Origin: Coenobita brevimanus
Lineage: Eukaryota > Arthropoda > Malacostraca > Decapoda > Coenobitidae
Reading direction: 5' to 3'
DNA length: 64,000 nucleotides
NCBI GenBank assembly: GCA_032717465.1
Contig: CM064657.1
Span: 26,071,966-26,135,965, forward strand
In this document: in pieces, positions 32,914 to 44,640 of the stretch
How positions within the stretch are numbered: position 1 is the stretch's first letter
Layout of the letters: each line of letters begins with the position of its first letter
The notes under the pieces: model-generated
Database searches by the model: none
Seen by the model: the letters and a program-made list of their open reading frames with translations, nothing else
What the model was told of the DNA's origin: nothing
Program-made: the position numbers and the translations under genes

Positions 32914-34720
32914 TTATGGGGGATGATTCGGTGGGAGGAGCGTTGTCCTTTGGGGAATTGGGACTTGGAAAGATTCCATCGTGCTTGGTGGAGGGGGAGG
33001 GTTATGGGGGAGGTGTTTGGGGCAGGGGGGGGTATGTGAAGGTGGTGGGTGCCGGGATGGGCGTGTGATGGGCGGAGGTGTTGGGGCATACCTCAAGGGT
33101 GGGTGTGAGAGGCGTCCTGATCTGGTGGTGGTGGTAGTGATGGTGGGTGTGGGTGGCGATGGTGGTGGTGAGGGCGTGCGGCTGTTAGGGGGGGAGGCGG
33201 GTGGGGGTGCGGTGTGGCACGTATAATGAGAATGGTCAAGGGGGAGGGGGGTGTTGGGTGTGGAGGTGGTGGGGTGGTGAGTGGTGAGGTCTGCGGGGGT
33301 GGTGGCTTTGGGCGGTGTGGGTCGGGAGGTGGTGGGTGGACAGGTGTTAGGGAGGTGAGTTGTGAGTTGTGAAGGGGTGGCGGTCTCAGCTGGTGGTGGT
33401 GGGGTGTCGGGGGATGGGCTGGTTGTTGGTGAGTTGGAGGGAGGGGGTGAGAAGAAGTAGGAGTTTGGAGGGTAATTCTGAGAAAGGTTGGGATGGACAG
33501 GTGTGCGGGCAGGGGTGCAGGTTGGCCGGGCGCGTGGGTGGTCAGTGGTGGGTGGGTGGAAGGGTCGCACGTGGCGATTTCTGTATGTGCGGTGTTGTCC
33601 CTGTTGATCTATAATGACTTGGTATGGGTTGGGTACTCGAACAATTTTGAAAGGTCTATTAAATCGGGGGGAGGTTTTGGAGGGGGTGGGCAGGTGTGCA
33701 ACGACTACAGACTGACCAGGTTTGTATGGGTTGGAGTGGGTCATGTTGGGTGCCAGGTCTTGTTGAGAGTGTAGGTGGTGGAGGCGGCGTTTGAGGTGGT
33801 GGAGAGGGTCGGTAGTGGAGGGTGGGGTGGGTGGCTGTAGGTGGTGGCGGAGTGGCAGGAGTAGTGGCGATTCCCCCAAAACTCTTTTATGTGGAGTTAT
33901 CCCGTTTTCTCGTGGGCATGGGATTAAACCCCATTGGATAATCTTGACGTGGGCAGGCCAGTCTTCATTCCCTGTTTGCATAATGCGTGTGCGAACCTGG
34001 TTCATGAGGGAGCAATGGCTTCTCTCACAGATGCTGTTACCTTGTGGCCAGTAGGGGGATGAGTGGGAGATGTGGTATCCGAATATGTTCGCCAGCTCTT
34101 CCCAGACTTTTCCAGTAAATTCTGGGGCATTATCTGAGTGCAGTGCTTGGGGAATACCAAAATATGGGAAGACATGGTGGGTGAGGGCATCGGCAACTGA
34201 TACTGCACTGTGATCTTTGGCGGGGCATGCAATGAGAAACTTTGAATATACATCCACGAATGTGATTATGTACTTGTACCCTGCTTTGGGTGTGAGGGGG
34301 CCGACGACGTCTAAGGAAAGTAGTTGCCACGGTTTCTGTGCTGTTAATTTTCCTGAAGGGCCGGGTGTACGGGTGATGTCCTTTCCTAAAGCACAGGCTC
34401 GGGAGGATTGTTTAATGTTCTTGGCGATGGTGGATGGGTTAGGGGTCCAGTTCAGTACATGTCGGTAAAGACTTATAGGAGTTTTTTAGTTCCCAGGTGG
34501 ATGCCGTTATGGGGATGGAGGTGGAGCATGGTGTCGTGGGCAGTGGTGGGGCTTAGGACGATGTGTCCGTTTGGATCAAACAGGTGTTCGCCATGTGGGT
34601 GGAGTTTAGCGAATGTGTTCGGTGGGATCCAGGTAGGGCGTTGTTTGTTGTGCCACATTTGGACTAGGTCTGGCTCTGTCGAGATTGCATTGATTGGTAG
34701 ACGGGACAGGGCATCGGCGT
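32914..34720 (-). pseudogene. pol: D1 integrase and Pro-rich tail
   Basis: Minus-strand integrase. The zinc-binding region has the two histidines (HLHPHNGIH, about 34515-34485), but the CHAC pair of B1 is SRAC here, so one zinc cysteine is lost. A TAA after GTKKLL (near 34482) interrupts it. The catalytic triad looks intact: LDVVGPL (about 34320), HSDNAPEF (about 34140) and ICERSH (about 34030). A GPF/Y-like block (FNRPFKIVRVPNPY, about 33660-33620) follows, then a long Pro/Thr tail with SGRLSHPPLRY (near 33110). The open part is 34257-32914. Confidence 0.8.
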
Positions 34721-36300
34721 TTGTGTGGAGTTTGCCTGGTCGGTATGAGATCTCGAAATCATACTCCTCGAGTGTTTCTCGCCATCGTATAAGCTGTGCA
34801 TTGGTGGTGTTTGACTAACGTAACCATTGTAGGGATTGGTGGTCTGTAATGACTATCACATGGGTGCCTGAGATGTAGGAACAGAAGTATTCGAGGGACC
34901 AGATGATTCCCAGGCACTCGCGTTTGGTGGCCGCGTAGTTTCTTTCTGCAGGATTTAAGGTGCAGCTGGCACGGCGATGATATGTTCACGGCCATCTTGT
35001 ACTTGTGCAAGGACAGCCCCTATGGCGATGAGTGATACGTCTGTATACAGGCGGAATGGGAGGTTGTAATCTGGGAAAGCGACTACTGGGGCAGAGGTTA
35101 ACTTGGACTTGAGGGTGGTAAATGCAGTTTTTCTTGGTTCGGTCCATACGAACGGCTCACCTTTTTTTGTTAGGTCGTGTAAGGGTTTGGCGATATCTGC
35201 AAATCCATTGACGAACCGCCTGTAGTATGATGTTAGGCCTAGGAAGGCTCTAGTTTCGTGCACGTCACGAGGTAGGGGAATGTCGGCGATTGCATGTAGT
35301 TTTTCTGGGTCCGGGGAGATGCCTTCAGCGTTAATTAGATGTCCAAGGAAAGAGACTGATCTCTCGGCCAAAACGCACTTTGTTGGTTTTAGTTTTAGTC
35401 CTGCCTGGCGTATACGGTGGAACACTTGTTTGAGGCGGTGGATGTGGTTGGCCCAGGTATGACTGAAAACGATGATGTCGTCCAGATACGACAAACAAGT
35501 CTCCCAGGTTAGTCCGCTGAGAACTGACTCCATCAGGTGGGAGAATGTGGCAGGGGCGTTGCAGAGTCCGAAGGGAAGAACGTTGAATTCATAATGCTTC
35601 CCGTTTGATGTTGAGAAGGCAGTTTTGTGTTTGTCGTCGGGGTGTACAGGGACTTGCCAATAACCCGATTGCAGGTCTAGGGTCGAGAACCAGGTCGACC
35701 CATGTAGGGAGTCAAGCGAGTCGTCGATTCATGGTAGGGGCGTAGCGTCTTTGATAGTGACGTCGTTGACTCGGTGGTAATCTACGCAAAAGCGCATAGT
35801 CCCATCTTTCTTCTGTACGAGTACAACAGGTGAGGACCATGGGCTAGTGGAGTTGGAGATAACGCCGGCATCGAGCATATCCTGGACCTGCCGGTCTTCT
35901 TCTGCCCATTGTTTTGGATTTTTTCGTCGTGATGGTTGGTGAATTGGAGGTCCAGTCGTGTGTATCTCACGGCTGAGATAGGTAGTGTGGCCAAGGTTGG
36001 TTGGGCCGGAGGAGAACAGGTCCTGAAAGTCCAGGAGGAGTTGTCGGAGGCTGTTGGTTTGGGAAGGGGATAGGTGTGATGGTAGGTCGGGGAGAGTGGG
36101 ATGGTCGGGGGGTGGTGCTTGGCATGGTTTGGCTTCTTCTGTGTCGCCGATGATGAGTCCTCTTGGTAGGGTTAGTGGGGTTGTGGCGAGGTTGGCGATA
36201 CGATGGGGATGTGGGGGAAGGAAGGTGGGGCTTACTAAACAGGAGGAGAGTGGTCTGGTGGGGATGGATGGTGAGAAGAGGACGGAGGTACCTGAAGGTC
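34721..36300 (-). pseudogene. pol: D1 reverse transcriptase and RNase H
   Basis: Minus-strand RT with [14 protein letters not shown] (about 35830-35785), FGLCNAPATF (about 35570) and the catalytic YLDD (about 35495-35484). RNase H follows with LYTDVS (about 35045) and the catalytic Glu in KRECLGI (about 34925). A TGA interrupts the RT near 35731 (PLP*IDDS), and a one-base deletion near 34965 shifts the frame in RNase H. The rest of the domain order is normal for Ty3/Gypsy. Confidence 0.82.
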
Positions 36301-36319
36301 TGTTCAGTTTTACCTAAGC

Positions 36320-36966
36320 TTCATGGTGGGGTGGAATGGTGATTGAGGAGGCGATAGTGGCAGGAAAAGATGGGGAGGGGTCCAGATGATGTGTGGTGGG
36401 GGGTGGTGATGGAGGGGGATGAAGTGAGGCATTGCGTGAGGTTCGGTTGGGGCAGGTGAGTGTTCTGGGGTTGTGTGTGTTTGCGTGGTGGAGGGGGGGG
36501 TGTTCTTGCTTTTTCTTCTATGAGATTTTTCTTTCTTGTTGATTGATGCTTGGTTGGGGCGGGCTGGACTGAAGTGGAGGCGGCGCTGATGGCAGTCAGT
36601 GGTGGCGTGGAGTTTTTGGAGAAGGTCCAGCCCAAGATATCCATCATATTGATCGAATGTCGGGTCAATTATGATGAATGGGTGGTTAGTGGATACTCGT
36701 TGGTGGGTGTTGGTTTGAAGGGCCCGTGTTTCCCCACGGATAGGCAGGGGGCCATCCCCCGCATCGACGAGGTTGGCTGAAGTGGGGAAAAGGGGGCCGA
36801 ATGCAGAGGTGTGGTGGGAGTAGAAGTGGGAGTAGAGGTACTATCTGGCTGCTCCCGTATCTACCAGTAATCGTGCCTTGACCCCGTTCAGCCAAATCTT
36901 GTAGACTGGGGGTCTGTAGCTATGTGAGGTGGCCCCCCGCCACCGTGGGGAGGTGCGGGGGTGGGC
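36320..36966 (-). pseudogene. pol: D1 protease region and linker
   Basis: Minus-strand retropepsin with the active site ARLLVDTGAA (about 36877-36848), followed by the same linker as in B1. It is in the -1 frame relative to gag. The segment is less conserved than RT and contains a few changes of frame toward the RT. Confidence 0.65.
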
Positions 36967-37848
36967 CTAAAAATCCATCTGCTGAGGAGTGGGGTCGTAG
37001 TGGTCATCGTCATCCGTTCCCAAGTAGAGTGTTGGCGGTGCGTCATCTTCCGGGGCGTCGTCGTCTAGGGAGGAGACTTTCTTGCGCCCTTGGTGAAAGT
37101 TTCTGTGCCTGCTAGCCTTTAGTTGTTCTCTTATGTTATGCAGGAGGCAGGTGCGACTGCAGGCCGTGAACTCCCAAGGATTAATAGTGATGAGATTGCC
37201 TTGTTCCTTGGGGTTGGGGCGCTTTTTCTGCGGGTAAGCCCTGGGCACAGTAGGAGTTGGCTCTGTAGTTGGCTGGTCAGGCGGCAGCTTAGGGTTGGGT
37301 GGAGGGTTGTGTTTCATCGCGAATCTTGTCACCGCATGGAGTGGTTGTGGTATGGGACGGGCGTCGAGGAGACATCTGACGAGTTGCAGGTCGTTTTCCA
37401 TGTCCCCTGAGGGATCATAGATTGAGAAGCGCTCCCTGACTGTGCTAGGGAGAATCCTCAGCAGGGTATTAAATGTATGTATATCTCGGGCATTTGTAGG
37501 TGCCTCGGGATAAGCGGCGCTGACAAGGCGCCGAGCCTGGACGAATGTGTCATCCAGGTTCCCGTCGTAGGTGAGGGCGTCGAGTTGAGAGAGGGCGACA
37601 ACTCTGCCTATTGATGGCGTGAAAGCCTGTCTCACTATTTGTGAGAATTGATCCCATGACAGTTCTGGGACGATTTTTGGTGTGACAGTGGCAATTATTT
37701 TTCCCAGGTTAGGTAATGTGACTGCAAATTTTTCTCTGTCTGAGTCGAACCCTATGTCTAGGAGGGGTTTGACCATATCTAAATATACTTCTATGTCACA
37801 TTGGTCCGGGTTGAATCTCGGTAATTGGATGTGCGGTTTGGCTGCCAT
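36967..37848 (-). CDS. gag: D1 Gag
   Basis: Intact 293-residue Gag-like protein on the minus strand, starting at 37848 with MAAKPHIQLPRFNPDQCDI. It is a close homologue of B1 Gag over its whole length, including ITINPWEFTACSRTC and the acidic tail ending PQQMDF. The stop lies in the same T5-TAG context that may allow a -1 shift. The 5' LTR ends 68 bases upstream, and the primer-binding site lies between. Confidence 0.87.
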   Translation of the reverse strand: MAAKPHIQLPRFNPDQCDIEVYLDMVKPLLDIGFDSDREKFAVTLPNLGKIIATVTPKIVPELSWDQFSQIVRQAFTPSIGRVVALSQLDALTYDGNLDDTFVQARRLVSAAYPEAPTNARDIHTFNTLLRILPSTVRERFSIYDPSGDMENDLQLVRCLLDARPIPQPLHAVTRFAMKHNPPPNPKLPPDQPTTEPTPTVPRAYPQKKRPNPKEQGNLITINPWEFTACSRTCLLHNIREQLKASRHRNFHQGRKKVSSLDDDAPEDDAPPTLYLGTDDDDHYDPTPQQMDF

Positions 37849-37900
37849 TGTGCAAGTTTCCTTTTCATCGTTCCTCCATGCTTTTACTCGGATCCAGAAC

Positions 37901-37916
37901 CACCGCTTGCCACCAG
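37901..37916 (-). promoter_or_regulatory. Primer-binding site of D1
   Basis: On the minus strand CTGGTGGCAAGCGGTGG follows directly after the 5' LTR end (37917), identical to the B1 and C1 site. Confidence 0.75.
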
Positions 37917-40010
37917 TGTTATGCTGGTGTTTTTAAGGTGACTTCTCGTCATAAAAACACTAGCTACTGAAGCGGGGTCCTCTTTCTAGACTGGAAGTAA
38001 AGCACCAACAAAGGAACAGGACATAAAAACCAGGCAGTATACCTTAACACATCTATTACCTTAATTCTAACCGCAACGATACACGTAGAGGGATATTTGA
38101 GATACAGGCGAACAGAGACACAGAGTTAATATTCAGCACCACAAAATAGAGTTACACATAGCACACACTACAATGTTCATACAGGGAGATCTTGAATTAT
38201 CTATGGTATTGTTTATGTGTCACTTTCAGGCAGGATATATATAGAATGGTTCACAAAGGGAATAAACAAGATTGGGAGTCTGTATGGGAAATATTACTAT
38301 AAATGAGGTTGGGTGCGGATAGCGACATTCGACATCATCACCTTGTCACGGCGACACTCACACTGAGGCTTTTGACGGGCCCGCGCACCCTTACCTCAGG
38401 TGTTCACAGAAAGTTCTCTTATATGGGGGGACTGGGATAATTACAATAAAGTTCATTCTCTGCCCTGCCAACACTGAGTTCTTGTGGGCTACTATCAACT
38501 ACATTGTTCTTCACTTAGTCACTGTTCACTGATCTTTTTCCCGACTTGTTCTTGACACAGGGGGGAGAGTCACTATTTTCCTATATCTCCTGGGTAACGT
38601 TCACTCTGGGTCACACTCGTAGGTGGGGTGCAGGGAGACTCTCCCGTCTGGGGGCCTCGACCTGATAGGCGGCCCTCGTGCTGGGGCCGCGTCGGTGTGG
38701 TGTAGGGAGGCCCTCTGGTCTGGGGGCCTCGACCTGATAGGTGGCCCTCGGGACTGGGACCAAACAGCCGGAGTAGTCGGGCCTGTCGTCCTTGGCTCCG
38801 TGGAGTGAGGGAGCCCGGATCGCCTTCGTCAGGAGCTGGAGAGTCTGGCCTGGGTGTCCTGGGACTGCGGGCACCAAGAGGGGGAGGCGCTGTCGGGACT
38901 GGGCTGCGGCAGCGTCTCCTTCTGGGCTTGGGCAGGAACAAGGAACTCCCGGGCGTGGGCGGTAAGTCCGATGTTGGGCCTTGCCACCACTCTAGCGTCT
39001 CCTCCGGGGCTATATTCCCGGGTGGTGACGAAGGGCTTCCACAAGGGAAAGAGGCTGGAGAAGGACTCACGTCACTCGTGTCCTCTCTAGTACGTCCAGA
39101 GGCCGGAGCCTTGGGTCGTCTTACCCTGGTACGTACTCTGGCTGTAGCTGTGGACTTGCCCGGCGTACGAGGAACAACTGAAGGGCGTACTAGGCCGTTC
39201 CTTCCCCGCCACGTATATAGACCGTCGACACAGTGTTGCTCCCGTAGTAGGGGACAAGCCGGAGTGAGGGGCACAGAGGCCACACTCTCTCCAGTACGAA
39301 CTGAAACTACCTTCAGGGGCTTCTCTACCCTGGTACGTGCACCGGCCGGAGCCGAGTGCCTACCTGTTTTACTGAGAGCAACTGAAGGGCGTACTAGGCC
39401 GCTCCTTCTCCGCCACGTATATAGACCGTCGGCGCGGTGTTGCTCCCATAATAGGGAAGGGCTACACGTACGGTAGCAGGGGCTCTTTACCCTGGTCTGT
39501 TCTCTGGCCGTAGCCGGAAGCTGATCTGTCCGATCAGGAACAACTGAAGGGCGTACTAGGCCGTCCCTTCCCCGCCACGTATATAGACCATCGGCGCGGT
39601 GTTGCTCCTGAAGTGGAGAACAGCAAGAGAGGGATGCACTGGGGCAACTCTCTCTGGTGTACTAAGGCCAGAGCCTTGGGTCGCCTTACCCTTTGTACTC
39701 TTTGTTAGGCTGTAGCCTTGGGCCTCCTGCCCTAGAGGGTGTAACAAAGCTGTCAATACGGTGTTACCTGGGACTGAAACTTGTTCAGTCCCACCCCTAT
39801 TCTGACGACCATGGCTCCGCCCGCAATGTAGTTTCCTTTCCCTGGTCACCTGGGGTTGGGCAATTGCGGGGAACAAGGGCCCAGGATCGTGATGTCCTGG
39901 TGACCCTCTTGGTCGGGGTCACTAACCCCACCGTTGTGTCCTCCTGGGGTGGTGGTGTGGTGGCGGCCCAGTGGTGGGGTGGGGTGGGAGGTCCGACGGC
40001 GGGCATTTTA
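37917..40010 (-). repeat. D1 5' LTR
   Basis: 2,094 bp. On the minus strand it begins TAAAATGCCCGCCG and ends CCAGCATAACA. The terminal hairpin has arms GTGTTTTTATGAC and GTCACCTTAAAAACAC. It supplies the uninterrupted reference for the MITE insertion site in the 3' LTR. Confidence 0.9.
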
Positions 40011-40015
40011 ATCAC

Positions 40016-43000
40016 CCACCTTCCTTCCACCCCCCACGCCCAACAAATCTGTATCGCAAACCTCGCCACAACACCTCTAACTCTACCGCGATTGGCGACA
40101 CGGAAGAAGCCGAACCATGCCAAGCACCACCCCCCAATCACCCCACTCTCCCCGACCTACCATCACATCTATCCACTTCCCAAACCAACAGTCTCCGACA
40201 ACTACTCCTGGACTTTCAGGACCTATTCTCCGTCGGCCCAACCAACCTTGGCCACACTATTTATCTCAGCCACGAGATACATACTACAGGACCTCCCATT
40301 CGCCAACCATCACGCCGAAGAAAAACCAAACAACGGGCAGAAGAAGACCGGCAGGTCCAGGATATACTTGATGCCGGTGTCATCTCCAACTCCACTAGCC
40401 CATGGTCCTCACCTGTTGTACTTGTGTGAAAAAAAGATGGAACCATGCGTTTCTGCGTCAATTACCGCAGAGTGAATAACGTTATGATCAAAGACGCTAC
40501 ACCACTACCTAGGATCGACGATTCTCTTGACTCCCTCCACGGATCGACATGGTTTTCTACCCTAGGCCTGCAATCAGGCTATTGGCAAGTCCCAGTCCAC
40601 CCCGACGACAAGCACAAGACCGCCTTCTCAACATCGAACGGGAAGCAATACGAAGTTAACGTCCTTCCCTTCAGACTCTGCAACGCCCCTGCCACATTTT
40701 CCCGCCTCATGGAATCTGTTCTGAGCGGGCTAACCTGGGAAACCTGCTTGGCTTACCTAGATGATGTCATCGTCTTCAGCCATACCTGGGCCGACCACCT
40801 CCACTGCCTTAAACAGGTGTTCCAATATATACGCCAGGCCGGGCTCAAACTCAAGCCCACAAAATGTGTTTTAGCAGAACGTTCAGTCTCCTTCCTCGGA
40901 CACCTGATCAATGCGGAAGGCATCTCTCCTGACCCCGACAAGCTACGTGCAATCGCTGACATCCCCCTACCTCGCGATGTGCACAAAACTAGAGCCTTCC
41001 TAGGTCTAACCTCCTATTACCGGCGTTTCGTGAAAGGCTTTGCAGACATCGCCAAACCTTTACACGACCTGACAAAGAAAGGAGAACCATTCATCTGGAC
41101 AGAACCAAGGAAAAATGCATTCACCACCCTCAAGTCCAAGCTGACCTCCGCCCCCATCGTCGCCTTCCCAGACTACAACCTCCCCTTCCGTCTATATACC
41201 GACGTCTCACTCATCGCCATAGGGGCTGTCCTTGCCCAGGTCCAAGACGGCCGCGAGCATATCATCGCCTGTGCCAGCCGCACCCTAAACCCTGCGGAGA
41301 GAAATTACGCGGCCACCAAACGCAAATGCCTGGGAATTATCTGGTCCCTCGATTACTTCCGCTCATATATCTCGGGCACCCACGTGATTATCATTACAGA
41401 CCACCAATCCCTACAGTGGTTTCGCCAGTCCAACACCACCAACACGCAACTCATATGATGGCGAGAAGCACTCGAGGAATATGGCTCTGAAATATCATAC
41501 CGACCAGGCAAGCTCCACACAAACGCTGACGACCTCTCCCGACTACCCATCAATGCTATTTCCGCAGAACCAGACCTTATCCAAATGTGGCACAATAAAC
41601 AACGCCCTACCTGGATCCCGCCGAGCACGTTCACCAAACTTCATCTGCACGGCGAACACCTGTTCGACCCCAACGGCCACATCGTCCTAAGCCCCACCAC
41701 CGCCCACGACACTATGCTGCACCTTCACGCCAACAATGGCATCCACCTGGGGATTAAGAAACTCGTACAAGTCTTCAGTGACATGTACTGGACACCAAAC
41801 CCATCCACCATTGCTAAAAACATCATACAATCCTGCCACGCTTGTGATTTTGGGAAAGACATCACTCGCACACCCGGCCCTTCAGGAAAAATAACAGCAA
41901 CAAAACCCTGGCAATTGCTTTCCCTCAACGTCATCAGCCCCCTCACACCCAAAACAGGGTACAAATATATAATCACATTCGTGGACGTCTATTCCAAATT
42001 CATCATCGCATGCCCCACCAAAGACCACAGTGCAGTAACTGTCGCCGAAGCCTTGCCTCGCCACGTCTTCCCATATTTTGGCATTCTCCAAGCACTGCAC
42101 TCAGATAATGCACCAGAGTTCACGGGAAAAGTCTGGCAAGAGTTGGCAAAAATATTCAGGTGTCACATCTCCCACTCATCCCCCTACTGGCCCCAAGGTA
42201 ACAGCATCTGCGAGAGAAGCCATCGCTCCCTCATGAATCAGGTCCGCACATGCATCATGCAAACAGGGAATGAAGATTGGCCTGCCCATGTCAAGATCGT
42301 CCAATGGGGCCTGAATACGTGCCCACGAGAGGACGGCATAACACCACACGAGCGAGACTTTGGGGAAACCCCGCTCCTCCTACCCGTCTGCCACCACCTT
42401 CCGCCACCCACCTCGCCCTCCACTACTGACCCTCTCCACCATCTCAAACGCTGCCTCCACCCCCTACAAACACAACAGGACCTAACGCCCGACACCAACC
42501 ACACCAACCCATACAAACCTGTCTAGTCCGTTGTCGTGGCACACCTCCCCGCCCCCAATAAGATCTCACCCCGATTCATTGGCCCCTTCACAATAACCCG
42601 AATCCCCAACCTCTATCAAGTAATCATAAACCAGCAAGGACAGCAATGCACGTACCGGAATCACCACGTGCGACCATTCCACCCACCCAACAATGACCAC
42701 CCCCACACCCGCGCGCCCCGCACCTCTTCCCGCACTCCTGTCCACACCGAGCCTTCCGAGAATTACCCCCCAGACTCCTACTCCTACTCCTCACCCCCAA
42801 CCAGCACCTCACCGACAACCACACCACCCCCCACAACACCTGGTCCTGACTCACCACCTCCACCGCCTACATCACCACCCCCGCCCAACACCACCACCCA
42901 CTCACAGCCTACCACGCACCTCCCTACCACCTGTCCACCTACCACCTCCCACACCACACCTCCTACCTCACCACCATCGCCCCACGCCACCACCTCCTCA

Positions 43001-43327
43001 CACCTCACCTCTCACCCCCCTGCCACCTGCACACACACCGCTCCCTTACCCACCCCATCAAACACCCCCCCCTCCCCCATGACCATTCCCATTATACGCA
43101 CCACACCGCACCCCCATCCGCCTCACCCCGCAATGGCCGCACGCCCTCACCACCACCACGTGCGTAACCACCCTCACCACCCACACCCACACTCACTACC
43201 ACCACCACCAAATCAGGACGCCTTTCACGCCCACCCTCGAGATACACTCCAACACCACCTCCCAGTGCACGCCCAGCCCGCCACCCACCACCACAAACCC
43301 TCCCAACCCCAAACACCTCCCCCATAA
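40016..43327 (+). pseudogene. pol: B1 pol: RT, RNase H, integrase and Pro-rich tail
   Basis: One continuous frame broken by three stops: TGA 40427-40429, TGA 41456-41458 and TAG 42524-42526. In order: RT with MRFCVNYRRVN, FRLCNAPATF and YLDD (about 40753-40764); RNase H with LYTDVS and TDHQSLQW. In KRKCLGI (41324-41326) the catalytic Glu seen in D1 is Lys. Integrase has the HH-CC region (HLHANNGIH, CHAC, about 41720-41850). LNVISPL (41937-41939) has Asn where D1 has the first catalytic Asp; HSDNAPEF and ICERSH are kept. Then a GPF-like block and a Pro/Thr-rich tail. So the protein is inactivated by both stops and active-site changes. Confidence 0.88.
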
Positions 43328-43482
43328 CCCTCCCTCTCCACCAAGCACGATGGAATCCTCCCAAATCCCAATTCCCCAAAGTGCAACGCTCCTCCCACAG
43401 ACCCATCCCCCATAAAAGCACCAACCCCCCATCACTCTCCACCATACAGCTTCTGTCTCCTCACCAGGCACCAATCCCCGAG

Positions 43483-44640
43483 ATGAAGGTTATCAGAGTC
43501 CACTGGCTACCCCACTACCACCCACCGGTCAGGTTCTGGGAGACACACCACCTTCTCCGCCTCCTATGCCGGACTGACCACCCATCCTCCATCCGTCTCT
43601 CTCTCAACCCCTATCGGGAGCCCAACCGCATCACCCACCACTGGACAGACCTCCTACAATGCCTCACCCCAGCCCACCAGACGTCCACCTCCACAACCTA
43701 CCACCTGCAGTCACGAGGTCGTGACTTTTTCAACACGGAGGGTGGTAAAATGCCTGCCGCCGGAACACCCACCCCGCCACCCCCCACCCCACCACCACCA
43801 CCCCAGGACACAACGGGGGGGGGTAGTGACCCAGGTCAAGAGGGTCACCGGGCCACTACTGACCTGAGCCCCTTTTCCCCGCAACTGCCTCGACACCAGG
43901 TGACCGAAGAACGCCAACGACCTTGCAGGCGGGACAACCATCGCCAGAAGTGGGGTGGGACTGAACAGGATTCAGTCCCAAGTAACGTCTTGGCGATGGC
44001 CATAGTTACATCCTCAAGGGCAGGAGGCCCTAGGCTACGGCCTAACATGTGCACCAGAGCGCTTGTGCCCTTAGCCACTTCAAGGGCAGGAGGCCCTAGA
44101 CTTCGGCCTAACGTGTGCACCAGGGTGTCAGTGCCCTTAGCCACTTCAAGGGCAGGAGGCCCTAGGCTATGGCCTAATGTGTGCACCAGGGCGTCAGTGC
44201 CCTTAGCCACTTCAAGGGCAGGAGGCCCTAGGCTTCGGCCTAACGTGTGCACTGGGGCATCAGTGCCCTTAGCCACTCCCAGGGCGGGAGGCCCAAGGCT
44301 ACGGCCAGAAGAGTGCGCCAGGGCGAGGGGGCCCTTAGCCACTCTAAGGGCAGGAGGCCCCAGAATACAGCTAGAAGTGGGTCACGGGGCGAGAAGACCT
44401 GTAGCCACGGCTGTAGCAAACCCAGGAGAGAGAGTCACCTCTGTGCTTCCCTTCCTGTACATAGGAGAGGACAAGGTCTCCATGGACCCTTTTCCTATCT
44501 CGTTCCCCTGTGGGAACTGTTCATCACCACCCGGGAGTGTTGCCCCGGAGGTGTCGCCAGAGTGGTGGCAAGGCTCGAGACCGGACCTGCCTCCCATGCC
44601 TGGGAAATCTCTGTCCTTTACAGACACCAGATGGAGATGA
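43483..44640 (+). CDS. X module and LTR-overlapping ORF of B1
   Basis: An ORF of 385 codons from ATG 43483, in a different frame from pol. It encodes MKVIRVHWLP, THHLLRLL and TTYHLQSRGRDF, then GGKM across the polypurine tract and LTR start. It continues through TPPPP-rich sequence, a block with SDPGQEGH and GGTEQDSVPSNVL, and six 22-residue repeats (SRAGGPRLRPN) to a stop at 44638-44640 in the LTR. The upstream motif PSLSTIQL in the same frame is shared with A1 and D1 (PSVSSIQL, PSLSSIQL), so the true start may be earlier. The block with GQEGH and GGTE is also encoded by the C and D LTRs. Product unknown; no membrane segment or signal peptide. Confidence 0.55.
   Translation: MKVIRVHWLPHYHPPVRFWETHHLLRLLCRTDHPSSIRLSLNPYREPNRITHHWTDLLQCLTPAHQTSTSTTYHLQSRGRDFFNTEGGKMPAAGTPTPPPPTPPPPPQDTTGGGSDPGQEGHRATTDLSPFSPQLPRHQVTEERQRPCRRDNHRQKWGGTEQDSVPSNVLAMAIVTSSRAGGPRLRPNMCTRALVPLATSRAGGPRLRPNVCTRVSVPLATSRAGGPRLWPNVCTRASVPLATSRAGGPRLRPNVCTGASVPLATPRAGGPRLRPEECARARGPLATLRAGGPRIQLEVGHGARRPVATAVANPGERVTSVLPFLYIGEDKVSMDPFPISFPCGNCSSPPGSVAPEVSPEWWQGSRPDLPPMPGKSLSFTDTRWR
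43737..43745 (+). promoter_or_regulatory. Polypurine tract of B1
   Basis: GGAGGGTGG immediately before the 3' LTR. D1 has the identical tract (32592-32584, minus strand). Confidence 0.8.

Larger units (their letters stand above)
29831..40015 (-). mobile_element. D1: full-length Ty3/Gypsy-type element nested in B1 (minus strand)
   Basis: Flanked by a perfect ATCAC duplication (29831-29835 and 40011-40015); the flanking B1 sequence is continuous across it. Read on the minus strand, the 5' LTR is 40010-37917 (2,094 bp) and the 3' LTR is 32583-29836 (2,748 bp). Gag, protease, RT, RNase H, integrase, Pro-rich tail and X module lie between. The 3' LTR is longer because it carries a 584 bp MITE plus a short duplication. 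The coding region has a few stops and frameshifts. It must be younger than B1 because it sits inside it. Confidence 0.93.

Noticed and set aside
43483..44640. Envelope gene in the position after integrase
   Set aside because: No signal peptide, hydrophobic membrane segment, furin-like site or cysteine pattern is visible in the X module or its LTR continuation.
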